From Nocardia carnea (GTDB lineage: Bacteria; Actinomycetota; Actinomycetes; Mycobacteriales; Mycobacteriaceae): a DNA stretch of 64,000 bases. The translations under genes and the position numbers were made by a program. Below the pieces are notes generated by a model, which was not told the DNA's origin, searched no databases, and saw only the letters and a list, made by a program, of their open reading frames with translations. Every line of letters begins with the position of its first letter. Position 1 is the first letter of the stretch. Below, piece after piece: positions 45,406 through 54,507 of this stretch. The stretch spans positions 60,396 to 124,395 of the forward strand of contig NZ_JARWOV010000209.1 of assembly GCF_029868855.1 (NCBI RefSeq), given 5' to 3'.

Positions 45406-46215
45406 ATGGCGAAATCGAATGAACCGGAGACCGCCCCGCTCGTGGTCGAGCAGGCCGGTGGGGTCCGGACCTTGACCATGAACAGGCCCGCGGTGAAAAA
45501 CGCGCTGGATTCCGCCCAGTGGCGGCGCCTGGCCGCGGCGCTCGACGACGCGGAGCACGATACGAGTGTGCGCGCGGTGGTCCTGACGGGTGCGCACGGG
45601 GTGTTCTCGTCCGGCGGCCAGCTGGGGGCCGACGGCCCGCACCATCCGCTGGACCGCATGCGGATCATTTCGGCCGCAGCGGTTGCCCTGCACGAGTTTC
45701 CGAAGCCGACGATCGCGAAGGTGCCGGGCCCGGCGATCGGCGGTGGCTGGAACCTCGCACTGTGCTGCGACCTCGTGATCTGTTCGAGCAACGCGACATT
45801 CGCGCAGGTGTTTCCGCGGCGTGGGTTGTCGATCGATGTCGGTGGGTCCTGGTTGCTGCCTCGTCTCATCGGGATGCAGAAGGCAAAACTGCTGACGATG
45901 ACGGGCGATGTCCTCGGCGCGGCGGAGGTGGAACGGCTGGGACTGGCTACCCAGGTGGTCGAGCCCGAGGATCTCGATGCTGTCGTGGACTCGCTCGCCG
46001 GTCGGCTGGCGGCCGGTCCGCCGGCCGCACTGTCCTTGACGAAGTCTCTCCTGCACCGTGCGGCCGGCGCCGACTTCGCAAGCAGCCTCGAGGCCGAAGC
46101 GGTGGCGCAGGCCGTGAATTTCGCCGGCGAGGACATCGACAACGGCTTCCGGGCTTTCAAAGCCAGGACGGCGCCGACCTTCACGGGTCGCTGGCGCTTC
46201 GACCGGGTCGAGTAG
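45406..46215 (+). CDS. enoyl-CoA hydratase/isomerase-family protein
   Basis: A crotonase-fold protein of 269 residues. The oxyanion blocks HGVFSSGGQLG and AIGGGWNLALCCDLVI are present. The two catalytic Glu of rat hydratase are not: the first position is Arg (FPRRGLS) and the second Leu (AKLLTMTGD), so hydration is unlikely, while isomerase, hydrolase or C-C-cleaving activity is possible. AGAGGA lies before ATG 45406. It is alone after the divergent TetR gene and followed by a 41-nt element, so it may be controlled by TetR directly. Confidence 0.85.
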   Translation: MAKSNEPETAPLVVEQAGGVRTLTMNRPAVKNALDSAQWRRLAAALDDAEHDTSVRAVVLTGAHGVFSSGGQLGADGPHHPLDRMRIISAAAVALHEFPKPTIAKVPGPAIGGGWNLALCCDLVICSSNATFAQVFPRRGLSIDVGGSWLLPRLIGMQKAKLLTMTGDVLGAAEVERLGLATQVVEPEDLDAVVDSLAGRLAAGPPAALSLTKSLLHRAAGADFASSLEAEAVAQAVNFAGEDIDNGFRAFKARTAPTFTGRWRFDRVE

Positions 46216-46254
46216 AGCTCGCCGACCTCGGTGATCAAGGCCGGGACCACCTTC

Positions 46255-46295
46255 TTCCTATTTTGGACTATATGTGTCAGTATGATCGGAGTCAC
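46255..46295 (+). promoter_or_regulatory. 41-nt conserved element, copy C
   Basis: The sequence begins TTCCTATTTTGGAC and continues TATATGTGTCAGTATGATC, closing with GTCAC. It lies between the crotonase stop at 46215 and the next crotonase start at 46442, 146 bases upstream. It points at the operon 46442-53517. A and B differ from it mainly in the AT-rich centre. Confidence 0.65.
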
Positions 46296-46441
46296 GTTGA
46301 TGGATAACAGTTCTCAGGCGGTGATCGCCCTCCGAGGGCGCGTTCGTCGCGAGCCGGCCGCCCGGATCGCGCTGGAACGGACCGACGTGGCTCCTGGTCT
46401 CGATGTGGCTGTGGCGATCAATCCCGAAGGAGTAGCTGCCA

Positions 46442-47242
46442 ATGTATGAGCGGTATCAGACGATGAAGTTCGATCTGTCGAGCAGCGGTGTGCTGACGGT
46501 GACGTTCCTGCGTGCCGACAAGCTGAATGCGATAGATGCCGATTTCCATCGTGAATTGTCCACAGTGTTCGCCGATATCGGCATGGATCGCCGGGTGCGG
46601 GCAGTGGTCCTCACCGGTGCGGGCCGGGCGTTCTGCGCCGGGGGTGATCTCGAGTGGATCGCGGGGGAGACCCCGGTGACCAGGGAGACCACGTTCTTCG
46701 AAGCCAAGAAGATCGTCGACGATCTGTTGAACCTCCCGCAGCCGGTGATCTCGGCCGTCAACGGTGCCGCAGCCGGCTACGGCTTCACGATGGCGTTGAT
46801 GAGCGATTTCAGCATCGTGGCCGAGGATGCACGATTGTCCGACCCGCATGTGGTGATCGGTCTTGTCGCCGGTGACGGCGGGGCCATGATGTGGCCGATT
46901 CTCGTGGGTATGGCGCGCGCCAAGCGGTTCCTGCTCACCGGGGATCCGGTGGTCGGACGGGTAGCCGCGGAGTGGGGGCTGGTCACCGAGTCGTGCCCGG
47001 TGGACGAGGTGCTGCCGCGGGCCATGGATTGGGCCGAGCGGATGGCGGCCTCGCCGCATGTCGCGGTGCAGGGCACCAAGAAGGCGCTCAATGCCATCCT
47101 GCACATGTTGTCCAGCGTGACACTGGATCTGGGGTTCCAGGCCGAGCGCGTCTCCGCCGTGTCCGAGGATCATCAGCGTCTGGTCGGCGCGGCGCTCGAA
47201 GCCCGTGATCGCCGGCGCGCGGCGGCTGCGGCCCGGCAGTGA
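46442..47242 (+). CDS. enoyl-CoA hydratase/isomerase-family protein
   Basis: A crotonase-fold protein of 266 residues with GAGRAFCAGGDLEWIAG (oxyanion hole) and NGAAAGYGFTMALMSDFSI. The first catalytic Glu is His (SDPHVVIG) and the second is Arg (AKRFLLTGD), while an Asp occurs in AGDGG; this pattern is not that of a hydratase. It could be a dehalogenase-, isomerase- or hydrolase-like member. AAGGAG lies nine bases before ATG 46442. It is the first gene after the 41-nt element and overlaps the next start by four bases (GTGA), so it is translationally coupled to the acyl-CoA ligase. Confidence 0.87.
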   Translation: MYERYQTMKFDLSSSGVLTVTFLRADKLNAIDADFHRELSTVFADIGMDRRVRAVVLTGAGRAFCAGGDLEWIAGETPVTRETTFFEAKKIVDDLLNLPQPVISAVNGAAAGYGFTMALMSDFSIVAEDARLSDPHVVIGLVAGDGGAMMWPILVGMARAKRFLLTGDPVVGRVAAEWGLVTESCPVDEVLPRAMDWAERMAASPHVAVQGTKKALNAILHMLSSVTLDLGFQAERVSAVSEDHQRLVGAALEARDRRRAAAAARQ

Positions 47243-48876
47243 CACCGCCCGAACCGGCGCCGACGCCGGGCCTCATGATGGACGTCGACCTGAACGTCGC
47301 GTTGCTGCTGCGGCGGATGCGCGCCATCCATCACGGAGCAATGGTGTACTCGCGGTCGGCGAGCCACCCGGACGGTCCTTCGCGGTCGGCCACCTTCGCC
47401 GAGGTCCTGGATCGATCGGAGCGCCTCGCCGCGGCATTGGCGCAGCTGGGAATCCGGCCGGGAGATCGGGTCGGCAGCCTGGCCTGGAACACCCGGGAGC
47501 ACCTCGAGACCTATTACGCGGTCATCGGGATGGGTGCGGTGCTGCACACGGCGAACCCGAGGTTGCACGAGGACCAGTTGGTGTACACGATCAACCACGC
47601 GCGGGACACCGTACTGATCGTGGAGTCCGATTTCCGGGAGCGGATCGCCGGTCTGCGGCGCCGGCTACCGCTACTCGAGCATGTGGTGGTCATCGGCGCC
47701 GCCGGCGGTGATCTCGGTGCCGGTGAACTCGATTTCGAGGCATTGATCGCGCAGGCGGATCGGCCGCTCGCGCCGGTCGACGTCGACGAGCGGACTGCCG
47801 CAGCCCTCTGCTACACCTCCGGTACGACGGGGGATCCCAAGGGAGTTCTGTACTCCCACCGGTCGATCGTCCTGCACGCCCTGTCCATGGCAGGTCGTGA
47901 CGTCTTCCGGATCGGTGAGGAAGACGTCGTTCTCGGCCTGGTTCCACTGTTCCATGCCATGGGGTGGGGTCTGCCCTTCCTCTGCGGTCTCACCGGCGCC
48001 GATATGGTCCTGCCCGGGCCGAACCTGCAACCCGAGGCGGTTGCCGAATTGATCTCCGAGCATCGCGTGACCTGGGCGGGTGGCGTTCCCACGGTGTGGA
48101 TGGACCTGCTGCGAGTCATCCGGGAGCGGCAATCGGGCCCCGTACCGATCGACCTGTCGAGCCTGCGCACCGTCGTCGGTGGCGGGACCGCGGTTCCCGA
48201 GTCCCTCATGCGCGCCTACGGCACCCTCGGAATCGATTTCGTCCAGGGCTGGGGTATGACCGAAGTCTTCCCGGGAGCCACCATGGTGACGCCGGCAGCG
48301 ATGACCGACACCGATGAGGGGTGGCGGTCGCGCACCTCGGCCGGCCGGATCTCGCCGCTCTACGAAATGCGCCTCGTCGCCGGCGACGGTACGGAGTTGC
48401 CCAGAGACGGGATCACCGTGGGCGAACTGGAGATCCGCGGGCCGATGGTGGCCGGCGCCTATCTGGGAGCCGGCGTCGGCGCGGACACATTCCACGGCGG
48501 CTGGCTGCGGACCGGGGATGTCGGGACCATCGACCCGAAAGGGTGGGTGCGGATCACCGATCGGCTCAAGGACGCGATCAAATCCGGGGGCGAGTGGATC
48601 AGCTCCTTGGACCTGGAATCGGCGCTGATGGCGCACCCGTCGGTTCGTGAGGCGGCCGTCGTCGGGCGTCCGGACGACCGCTGGGGCGAGCGCCCCGCCG
48701 CGTTCGTCGTGACAGACGGCGCGGTCGGCATCGACGAACTTCGCGAACACCTGTCGGGGCGCGTGGCGAAATGGTGGATCCCGGACGATTTCCGGGTGAT
48801 CGAAAATATTCCGCGGACCAGTACCGGCAAGTTCGACAAGAAGCTGCTCAGAGAGTTATTCGGCAATCTCGTCTGA
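47239..48876 (+). CDS. long-chain-type acyl-CoA ligase (FadD-like)
   Basis: An ANL-superfamily ligase of 545 residues with YTSGTTGDPKGVLYSHRS, QGWGMTEVFPG, the AMP-binding GWLRTGDVGTIDPKGWVRITDR and the C-terminal SGGEWISSLDLE and RTSTGKFDKK containing the catalytic Lys. The pattern is that of medium/long-chain fatty acid and DmdB-like ligases. It should activate a free acid released from a ring or side chain. The start GTG 47239 overlaps the crotonase stop. Two ligases in the island (this and 42946) suggest two different acids. Confidence 0.9.
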   Translation: MTPPEPAPTPGLMMDVDLNVALLLRRMRAIHHGAMVYSRSASHPDGPSRSATFAEVLDRSERLAAALAQLGIRPGDRVGSLAWNTREHLETYYAVIGMGAVLHTANPRLHEDQLVYTINHARDTVLIVESDFRERIAGLRRRLPLLEHVVVIGAAGGDLGAGELDFEALIAQADRPLAPVDVDERTAAALCYTSGTTGDPKGVLYSHRSIVLHALSMAGRDVFRIGEEDVVLGLVPLFHAMGWGLPFLCGLTGADMVLPGPNLQPEAVAELISEHRVTWAGGVPTVWMDLLRVIRERQSGPVPIDLSSLRTVVGGGTAVPESLMRAYGTLGIDFVQGWGMTEVFPGATMVTPAAMTDTDEGWRSRTSAGRISPLYEMRLVAGDGTELPRDGITVGELEIRGPMVAGAYLGAGVGADTFHGGWLRTGDVGTIDPKGWVRITDRLKDAIKSGGEWISSLDLESALMAHPSVREAAVVGRPDDRWGERPAAFVVTDGAVGIDELREHLSGRVAKWWIPDDFRVIENIPRTSTGKFDKKLLRELFGNLV

Positions 48877-48972
48877 AGCCGCAGCGCTCAATTCTGAAGC
48901 TCGACAACCAGCTGCCCCCGATATTTTCCGGGCAGAGATTTCTACTCGGCAACCTCAAAGGAGATGGTTTCC

Positions 48973-49758
48973 ATGACCGTACTGGACGACTACCGTGACA
49001 AGTATCCGCACTGCGAATTCACCCGGGACGAGAACGGAATTCTGGAGTTACGGCTCCATTCCGACGGCGGCCCCTTCCAGATCGGGATGCATACCCATCG
49101 AGAATTGACGCGTGCATTCCGTGACGTCGCGCTCGATCGCGGTAATCGAGTCGTGCTCATCACCGGCACCGGTGTGGAATTCATGGGACCGCGCGCCGAT
49201 GCCGAGGGCGGCCAGATCATGACCGTGATCCCCTCCTTCTCGGAGGAATACGCGGTGTGGGAACAGGACGCCTGGACCGACCAGCGTGAACTGGTCAACG
49301 CGATCCTGGATATCCAGGTACCGGTGGTCGCCGCGGTCAACGGCCCGGTTGCGCGGCACTGCGAGATCCCCCTGTTCTCCGACGTCATCATCGCCGCCGA
49401 TACCGCTTCGTTCGAAGATTCGGCGCATTTCGAGTTGGAAGATATCGCGCCGGGCGACGGATCCCAGATCTGGATGACCATGCTCCTCGGCATCAACCGG
49501 GCCCGTGCCTACATGCTCACCGGTGAAACGATCACCGCGGACGAGGCGCTGCGCTGGGGCCTCGTCAAAGAGGTTCTTCCCCCGGACCAGGTGCTCGACC
49601 GCGCCCGGGAGATCGCGGGCCGGATCGCCGAGAAATCGGATACGACGTTGCGGTTCACCCGTGCCCTCATCGTCCAGCCCCTCAAGAAACAGGTCCTCGA
49701 AATGCTCGGCATGGGACTCGCCTACGAGGCTTTCGGCGCACTCGGTAAGCACGCCTGA
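48973..49758 (+). CDS. 6-oxocamphor hydrolase-like crotonase (C-C bond hydrolase)
   Basis: A crotonase-superfamily protein of 261 residues that looks most like the Rhodococcus 6-oxocamphor hydrolase as I remember it: VAAVNGPVARHCEIPLFSDVIIAAD aligns with that enzyme's NGPVTNHPEIPVMSD block. The catalytic His and His/Asp of that enzyme correspond to His129, His152 and Asp162 (AHFELEDIAPGDGSQIW). OCH cleaves a ring C-C bond in a bicyclic beta-diketone by a retro-Claisen reaction. Its Trp40 position is not kept. AAAGGAG lies nine bases before ATG 48973; ATG 48964 directly abuts it. It would open a ring in this pathway. Confidence 0.75.
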   Translation: MTVLDDYRDKYPHCEFTRDENGILELRLHSDGGPFQIGMHTHRELTRAFRDVALDRGNRVVLITGTGVEFMGPRADAEGGQIMTVIPSFSEEYAVWEQDAWTDQRELVNAILDIQVPVVAAVNGPVARHCEIPLFSDVIIAADTASFEDSAHFELEDIAPGDGSQIWMTMLLGINRARAYMLTGETITADEALRWGLVKEVLPPDQVLDRAREIAGRIAEKSDTTLRFTRALIVQPLKKQVLEMLGMGLAYEAFGALGKHA

Positions 49759-49962
49759 TATCCGACGACCGACACCGGCGGGTCACGCCGATCTCGGGCC
49801 ACGCGCCGGATGCCGCATATCCGGAACCCCACAGGATGGCTCGAGAAACGCGTAACCCGCCCCTCGGTCGAGCGGAGGCGTACGGGCCTCCAGCTCTCCG
49901 ATGCGTGCGCGCGGAAATTTCCGTGGAGAAACGCACCGACCGACCTCAGGAGATATTTCCTC

Positions 49963-50751
49963 ATGAACGACATCACTTCGACAGCGGTCCGCAGTGTGGA
50001 TCCGCTGTTCGATATCGCCGGCAAGGTCGCGATTGTCACCGGAGCGAGTTCTGGTCTCGGCCGGCAATTCGCTACTGCGATGGCACAACGGGGTGCTTAT
50101 GTCGTCGCTGTGGCGCGGCGAAAAGACCCGCTCCTCGCGCTGGTCGACCAGTTTCCCGAGCACATCCTTGCCGTATCGGCGGATGTCACGAAAGACGACG
50201 AGATCCGCGATGTCATCGACCGCACCGTGGAATGGCGCGGCGCCATCGATATCGTCGTCAACAATGCCGGTATCACCTCGATCCAACCGGCCGAAGACGA
50301 AGACCCGGAAACCTTCGGCAAAGTGATAGACGTCAACCTGATCGCGCTCTACCGTCTCTGTCACCTCGCCGGTCGCCGGATGCTGGAACAGGGCCGGGGC
50401 ACAATTATCAATATCGCGTCCATCAACGGCCTGGTCGCCAGCTGGTCGATTCCGGAGGCCGGCTACTGCGCCAGCAAGGGTGCGGTGATCAGCCTGACGC
50501 GCGAACTGGCGGCGCAATGGGCGGATCGCGGTATCCGGGTCAATGCCCTGGCGCCCGGGTATTTCCGCAGCGAGCTGACCGAGGAGCTGTTCACCAGCAG
50601 CGCCGGTGAACGCCGGTTCCGGCGTATGCCGATGCGGCGCGGCGGCCGGGAAGACGAACTCAACGGCGCCCTGGTGTTCCTCGCCAGCGAGGCGTCGTCC
50701 TATATGACTGGGCAGACGCTCGTCATCGATGGCGGTTGGACGACAGTGTGA
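49963..50751 (+). CDS. short-chain dehydrogenase
   Basis: An SDR of 262 residues with VAIVTGASSGLGRQFA, VVNNAGITSIQPAEDEDPE, NIASINGLVASWSIPEAGYCASKGA and RVNALAPGYFRSELTEELF, similar to gluconate-5-dehydrogenase and FabG groups. It is a likely NAD(P)-dependent alcohol dehydrogenase on a cyclic intermediate. CAGGAG lies ten bases before ATG 49963, after a 204-base gap that shows no gene. Its stop overlaps the transporter start as GTGA. Confidence 0.88.
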   Translation: MNDITSTAVRSVDPLFDIAGKVAIVTGASSGLGRQFATAMAQRGAYVVAVARRKDPLLALVDQFPEHILAVSADVTKDDEIRDVIDRTVEWRGAIDIVVNNAGITSIQPAEDEDPETFGKVIDVNLIALYRLCHLAGRRMLEQGRGTIINIASINGLVASWSIPEAGYCASKGAVISLTRELAAQWADRGIRVNALAPGYFRSELTEELFTSSAGERRFRRMPMRRGGREDELNGALVFLASEASSYMTGQTLVIDGGWTTV

Positions 50752-52112
50752 CGACCGAGAAGACGGGCAACGAGCCCGGTGCGCCCCGAGCGGAACTGCC
50801 GGAAACTCCCACCGGGCACGACGCCGGGACCGATATCAGCCCATCAATGCTCCGTCGCGCGGTGATCGCGAGCTGTGCGGGTTCCTTCGTCGAGTACTAC
50901 GACTTCGCCGTGTACGCCGCCCTGACCCCCGCCATCGCGAGCACCTTCTTCTCCGCGACGGACCGGGTGAGCGGGCTGCTGAGCACACTGGGCATCTTCG
51001 CCCTCGCATTCGTCGCACGGCCGCTGGGTGGGCTGGTCTGGGGTCGATTCGGCGACAAGATCGGACGGCAGACCACCTTGGTCTCGGTCATCCTTTTGAT
51101 GTCGGTCAGCACAGCCGCCATCGGATTGCTTCCGAGCTACGAAACGATCGGCGTGCTGGCACCGCTGCTGCTCGTGATTCTGCGTATCCTCCAGGGTGTT
51201 TCGGCGGGCGGTGAACTTCCGGGTGCGACGATCTTCGTCGCCGAATCCGCACCGAATCACCGGCGTGGCTACTTCGTGAGCTGGATCGGGGTGTCGATCA
51301 CCTGCGCGACCCTGGCCGGTCTGCTCACCGCCGCGCTGCTCGCGGCGCTCATGACCACCGAATCGCTGAACAGCTGGGGCTGGCGTATTCCGTTCCTGCT
51401 CGCCCTGCCACTCGGCCTGGTGGGGCTCTACATCCGGGTGAAGCTCGACGAATCCCCCGCGTTCGAACTCGCGCGGAAAGCCGAGGCCACTTTCCGAAGC
51501 CCACTTCCCGAGGTGCTCGGAAAGGCCTCCATGTACCGCCGGATGGCGGTGACCGGGCTGCTCGGTGCCGGTGCCTTTCTCGGTTACTACATCATGATGA
51601 TCTACATGCCGACGCTGTTGACCAGCGAGCTCGGCTTCGACTCCGGCGACGGTCTCCTGGCGATCTGCGCCGGCGGCGCGGCCATCGTCGTCCTGGGACC
51701 GCCGATGGGCATACTGTCCGACAGGTACGGTCGCCGGCGCGTCCTCGTCTCCGCCGCGGTGGGCTTGATCGTCTTCACATACCCGAGTTTCCTGCTGCTC
51801 GACACCGGTAACTTCCTCGCGGCCGTGGGCGCGCTGATATTGCTCGCGATACCGGTCTCTGCCGGACAAGCCGTATACGTCACCGCCGCGCTGGAGCGTT
51901 TCCCCACCAGCATCAGATACACGGCGTTCGGCATCAGCTACAACGTCTTCGGGCTGATCGGCGGTACCGCGGCATACGTCTCGACATTCCTCGTCGCGCA
52001 GACGGGGACCACCTACGCTCCTGCCTTCTACCTGATGGCTGTTGCCGTGGTGGTGCTGTTGACGACGTTGCGGGTCCCGGAGACCGCGAGCCGACCCCTC
52101 GAATCGGCATAA
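50748..52112 (+). CDS. MHS-family MFS transporter
   Basis: A metabolite:H+ symporter of 454 residues with 12 helices, related to shikimate, citrate and alpha-ketoglutarate permeases. CAGSFVEYYDFAVYAALTP (helix 1), GRFGDKIGRQTTL, LRILQGVSAGGELPGATIFVAE and GILSDRYGRRRVL are the hallmark blocks. It probably imports an organic acid or the pathway substrate. GTG 50748 overlaps the SDR stop; TTG 50736 is an alternative start that would overlap more. It is flanked on both sides by dehydrogenases of the same operon. Confidence 0.88.
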   Translation: MTTEKTGNEPGAPRAELPETPTGHDAGTDISPSMLRRAVIASCAGSFVEYYDFAVYAALTPAIASTFFSATDRVSGLLSTLGIFALAFVARPLGGLVWGRFGDKIGRQTTLVSVILLMSVSTAAIGLLPSYETIGVLAPLLLVILRILQGVSAGGELPGATIFVAESAPNHRRGYFVSWIGVSITCATLAGLLTAALLAALMTTESLNSWGWRIPFLLALPLGLVGLYIRVKLDESPAFELARKAEATFRSPLPEVLGKASMYRRMAVTGLLGAGAFLGYYIMMIYMPTLLTSELGFDSGDGLLAICAGGAAIVVLGPPMGILSDRYGRRRVLVSAAVGLIVFTYPSFLLLDTGNFLAAVGALILLAIPVSAGQAVYVTAALERFPTSIRYTAFGISYNVFGLIGGTAAYVSTFLVAQTGTTYAPAFYLMAVAVVVLLTTLRVPETASRPLESA

Positions 52113-52185
52113 GAGACGGTCCGGCGCTCCGTCGGCAACCAGTTATCGCCGGTATCCGCCGGTATATCGAACAAGGAGGACCACC

Positions 52186-53034
52186 ATGGGACGTCTCGAC
52201 AACAAGGTCGCGCTGGTCACCGGCGCCGCCCGCGGTCAAGGACGGTCACATGTCCTGCGGCTTGCCGAGGAAGGCGCCGATGTGGTGGCGATAGATATCT
52301 GCGCACCGGTGGACACCGTGCCCTATGCGCTGCCTACCTCCGAGGATCTGGCGCACACCGCCGAACTGGGGAGGGAGACGGGCCGTCGGATCATCCATCG
52401 GCAGTGCGATACCCGGGATCTGGCCGGACTCCAGGCCGTTGTCGCCGAGACGGTCGCGGAGTTGGGTGGGATCGATATCGTCGTCGCCAATGCCGGCATC
52501 ACCGGTTTCGCGCCCTCCTGGGAGATGTCCGAGCAGCAATGGCAGGACATGATCGACGTCAACCTCACCGGCACCTGGAAGACCGTCCGGGCGGCGGTGC
52601 CGTCGATGATCGAGCGGAAACAGGGCGGCTCTATCGTCCTCACCAGCTCCCTTGCCGGTCTGATCGCTTACGCCGATCTCTCCCACTACACAGCCTCGAA
52701 ACACGGCGTCACCGGTCTCATGCGAGCGCTCGCGGTCGAGCTCGCTCCACACAACATCCGGGTCAATTCACTGCATCCCGGCAACGTCGACACACCGATG
52801 ATCAACAACCCGGTGGTGCACAATGTCTTTCTTCCCCACGTGGCGAACCCGACGCGAGCCGAGGTGGAAGAAGTTTTCGTTCAGTTGCAGGGCTTGCGCG
52901 TGCCCTGGATCGAACCCGTCGACGTCAGCAATGCGGTGGTCTACCTCGCCTCCGACGACGCTCGCTACGTCACCGGCACCACCCATGTGCTCGACGCGGG
53001 AGCCATGGCCCCCAACAAGATTCCGCACCGGTGA
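52186..53034 (+). CDS. mycofactocin-type SDR oxidoreductase
   Basis: The third member of the mycofactocin-type group in this window, 282 residues: VALVTGAARGQGRSHVLRLA, ADVVAIDIC, VANAGITGFAPSW and catalytic YTASKHG. It has a central insert PVVHNVFLPHVANPTRAEVEE that is typical of this subfamily and near-identical in kind to the equivalent part of the SDR at 28768. AAGGAGGACCACC precedes ATG 52186. Together with the SnoaL-like gene after it the pair repeats the SDR-SnoaL arrangement at 28768-30311. Confidence 0.9.
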   Translation: MGRLDNKVALVTGAARGQGRSHVLRLAEEGADVVAIDICAPVDTVPYALPTSEDLAHTAELGRETGRRIIHRQCDTRDLAGLQAVVAETVAELGGIDIVVANAGITGFAPSWEMSEQQWQDMIDVNLTGTWKTVRAAVPSMIERKQGGSIVLTSSLAGLIAYADLSHYTASKHGVTGLMRALAVELAPHNIRVNSLHPGNVDTPMINNPVVHNVFLPHVANPTRAEVEEVFVQLQGLRVPWIEPVDVSNAVVYLASDDARYVTGTTHVLDAGAMAPNKIPHR

Positions 53035-53076
53035 GCGGCCGGCGGCGCAGAACCGGCTGATGAAAGGTCCGCACTG

Positions 53077-53517
53077 ATGTCCATCGAAGACAAATATGTC
53101 ATCACCGAGCTGAACCATCGCTACGCCCTGCTTCTCGATACGGGCGAGCCTGCCCGGTGGGCGGCCGAAGTGTTCACGGAGGACTGCTGTTTGGATGAAC
53201 GCCAGGTCGATTTCGGTCTCCACGTAGGCCGCGAGGCCATTGCGGCCTACGGGGACGAATTGGTGGACATGGTGGAACACGTCGTTCACCACATGACCAA
53301 CCACGTGATCACCATCCTGTCCGACACCCGCGCCACGGGTGTCGCGTTCGGTATCTGCGACGTGCAGCATGCACGTGGCGGTCCTCGGGTGCGGTTCAAC
53401 GTTCGGTACGAGGACGAATACAGAAAAGTCGACTCCACATGGCTGATCTCCAAGCGGGTGCTGGTGAAGACCTTCGAGCCCGAGCAGGTCGGCCAGGCGC
53501 CGCGCGCCTCGGGATAG
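53077..53517 (+). CDS. SnoaL-like (NTF2-fold) protein
   Basis: A 146-residue NTF2-like protein; the helix ITELNHRYALLLDTGEPARWAAEVFTED and the HHMTNHVITILSD strand are typical. It is an apparent relative of the SnoaL-like gene at 29754 and sits in the same place after a mycofactocin-type SDR, so it may act on the product of that dehydrogenase. Its catalytic activity is unknown. GAAAGG precedes ATG 53077. It is the last gene of the operon starting at 46442, just before a strong hairpin. Confidence 0.8.
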   Translation: MSIEDKYVITELNHRYALLLDTGEPARWAAEVFTEDCCLDERQVDFGLHVGREAIAAYGDELVDMVEHVVHHMTNHVITILSDTRATGVAFGICDVQHARGGPRVRFNVRYEDEYRKVDSTWLISKRVLVKTFEPEQVGQAPRASG

Positions 53518-53611
53518 TGCTCCGGCGATAGGTACTGAGGTGTGACGGCGCATCACAGGCCGCGCCCGGATCAGTGTTGTCACGCCGGACTACCTCGGCC
53601 GGCCTCCGGTA

Positions 53612-53647
53612 CAGCTCTGTGGCGACGACCCTGTCGCCACAGAGCTG
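53612..53647. terminator. bidirectional terminator-like hairpin
   Basis: A perfect 15-bp inverted repeat with a 6-base loop: CAGCTCTGTGGCGAC (53612-53626) and GTCGCCACAGAGCTG (53633-53647). It is placed between the convergent ends at 53517 and 53688. It is the strongest hairpin I see in the window; there is no T-run. Confidence 0.8.
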
Positions 53648-53687
53648 CCTGCTGTACGCAGCGCTCCGGCCGGCGAACTCGTCGCCG

Positions 53688-54443
53688 CTAATCGACCATG
53701 GTCAGGCCACCGCTGACGCTGAGTACCTGACCGGTGATGTAATCGGCCTTGTCGGAGACGAGGAAGGTGACCGCGGTGGCGATCTCTTCGGTCCGGCCGA
53801 CTCGTTTGAGCGGGATGGTCGACAGCAACATGGATTTGATGCGGTCCGAGGTATCGTCGGCCCACAGCGGGGTATCGGTGGCGCCGGGGGAGACACAGTT
53901 CGCGGTGATACCGCGTTTGGCCCACTCCCGGGCCAGCGATTTGGTGAAAGCGATGACGCCGCCCTTCGTGGCGGCGTAGACGGCTTGCCCGCCGCTACCG
54001 ACCCGGCCGGCGTCGCTGGCGATGTTGATGATTCGTCCGGAGCCGCGTTCGACCATCCCGGCGCCGACTTCGTGACAGACGAAGATCGTCGACATGAGAT
54101 TGACATCGACGAGGTTGCGGATCTGCTCGACGCCGAGGGAGATGAACGGGTCATCACCCGCCCAGCCCACATTGTTCACCAGGATATCGATGGGACCGAG
54201 GGTGGTCGTGACGGCGCGGTTCAGTGCCGCGATCTCCTCGGGCGAGGTGACATCGCAGGTGAACCCGTGGGCGAGCAATCCCTGATCCGACAGTTCCCGT
54301 GCGACGGCATCGGCGCGGTCGCCGCGAAGATCGCAGACCGCCACCTGGGCGCCGGAATATGCCAGCTGAGTGGCTATCGCGGCGCCGATACCCTGGCCCG
54401 AGCCGGTCACCAGCGCGATTTTCCCTTCGAGGGACACCTGCAT
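53688..54443 (-). CDS. SDR, BadH-like (2-hydroxycyclohexanecarboxyl-CoA dehydrogenase type)
   Basis: An SDR of 251 residues. IALVTGSGQGIGAAIATQLA, VNNVGWAGDDPF, NIASDAGRVGSGGQAVYAATKGG, SLAREWAKRGITANCVSPGATDT and the end TGQVLSVSGGLTM are strikingly close to BadH of cyclohexanecarboxylate degradation as I recall it. It would oxidise a 2-hydroxy ring acyl-CoA to a 2-keto one. GGAGGT lies six bases before ATG 54443; ATG 54449 has no room for a ribosome-binding site. It is divergent from the crotonase operon at 54919, with two copies of the 41-nt element in between. Confidence 0.88.
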   Translation of the reverse strand: MQVSLEGKIALVTGSGQGIGAAIATQLAYSGAQVAVCDLRGDRADAVARELSDQGLLAHGFTCDVTSPEEIAALNRAVTTTLGPIDILVNNVGWAGDDPFISLGVEQIRNLVDVNLMSTIFVCHEVGAGMVERGSGRIINIASDAGRVGSGGQAVYAATKGGVIAFTKSLAREWAKRGITANCVSPGATDTPLWADDTSDRIKSMLLSTIPLKRVGRTEEIATAVTFLVSDKADYITGQVLSVSGGLTMVD

Positions 54444-54507
54444 GTTCATACCTCCGTGTATGGGAGTGAGGTCCTGTCGGGCAAAGGCTCACTGCGGTCC
54501 GGCCTGA

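Noticed and set aside
48964..48972. ATG 48964 as the start of the oxocamphor-hydrolase-like protein
   Set aside because: It directly abuts AAAGGAG, leaving no spacing; ATG 48973 is nine bases away and fits better.
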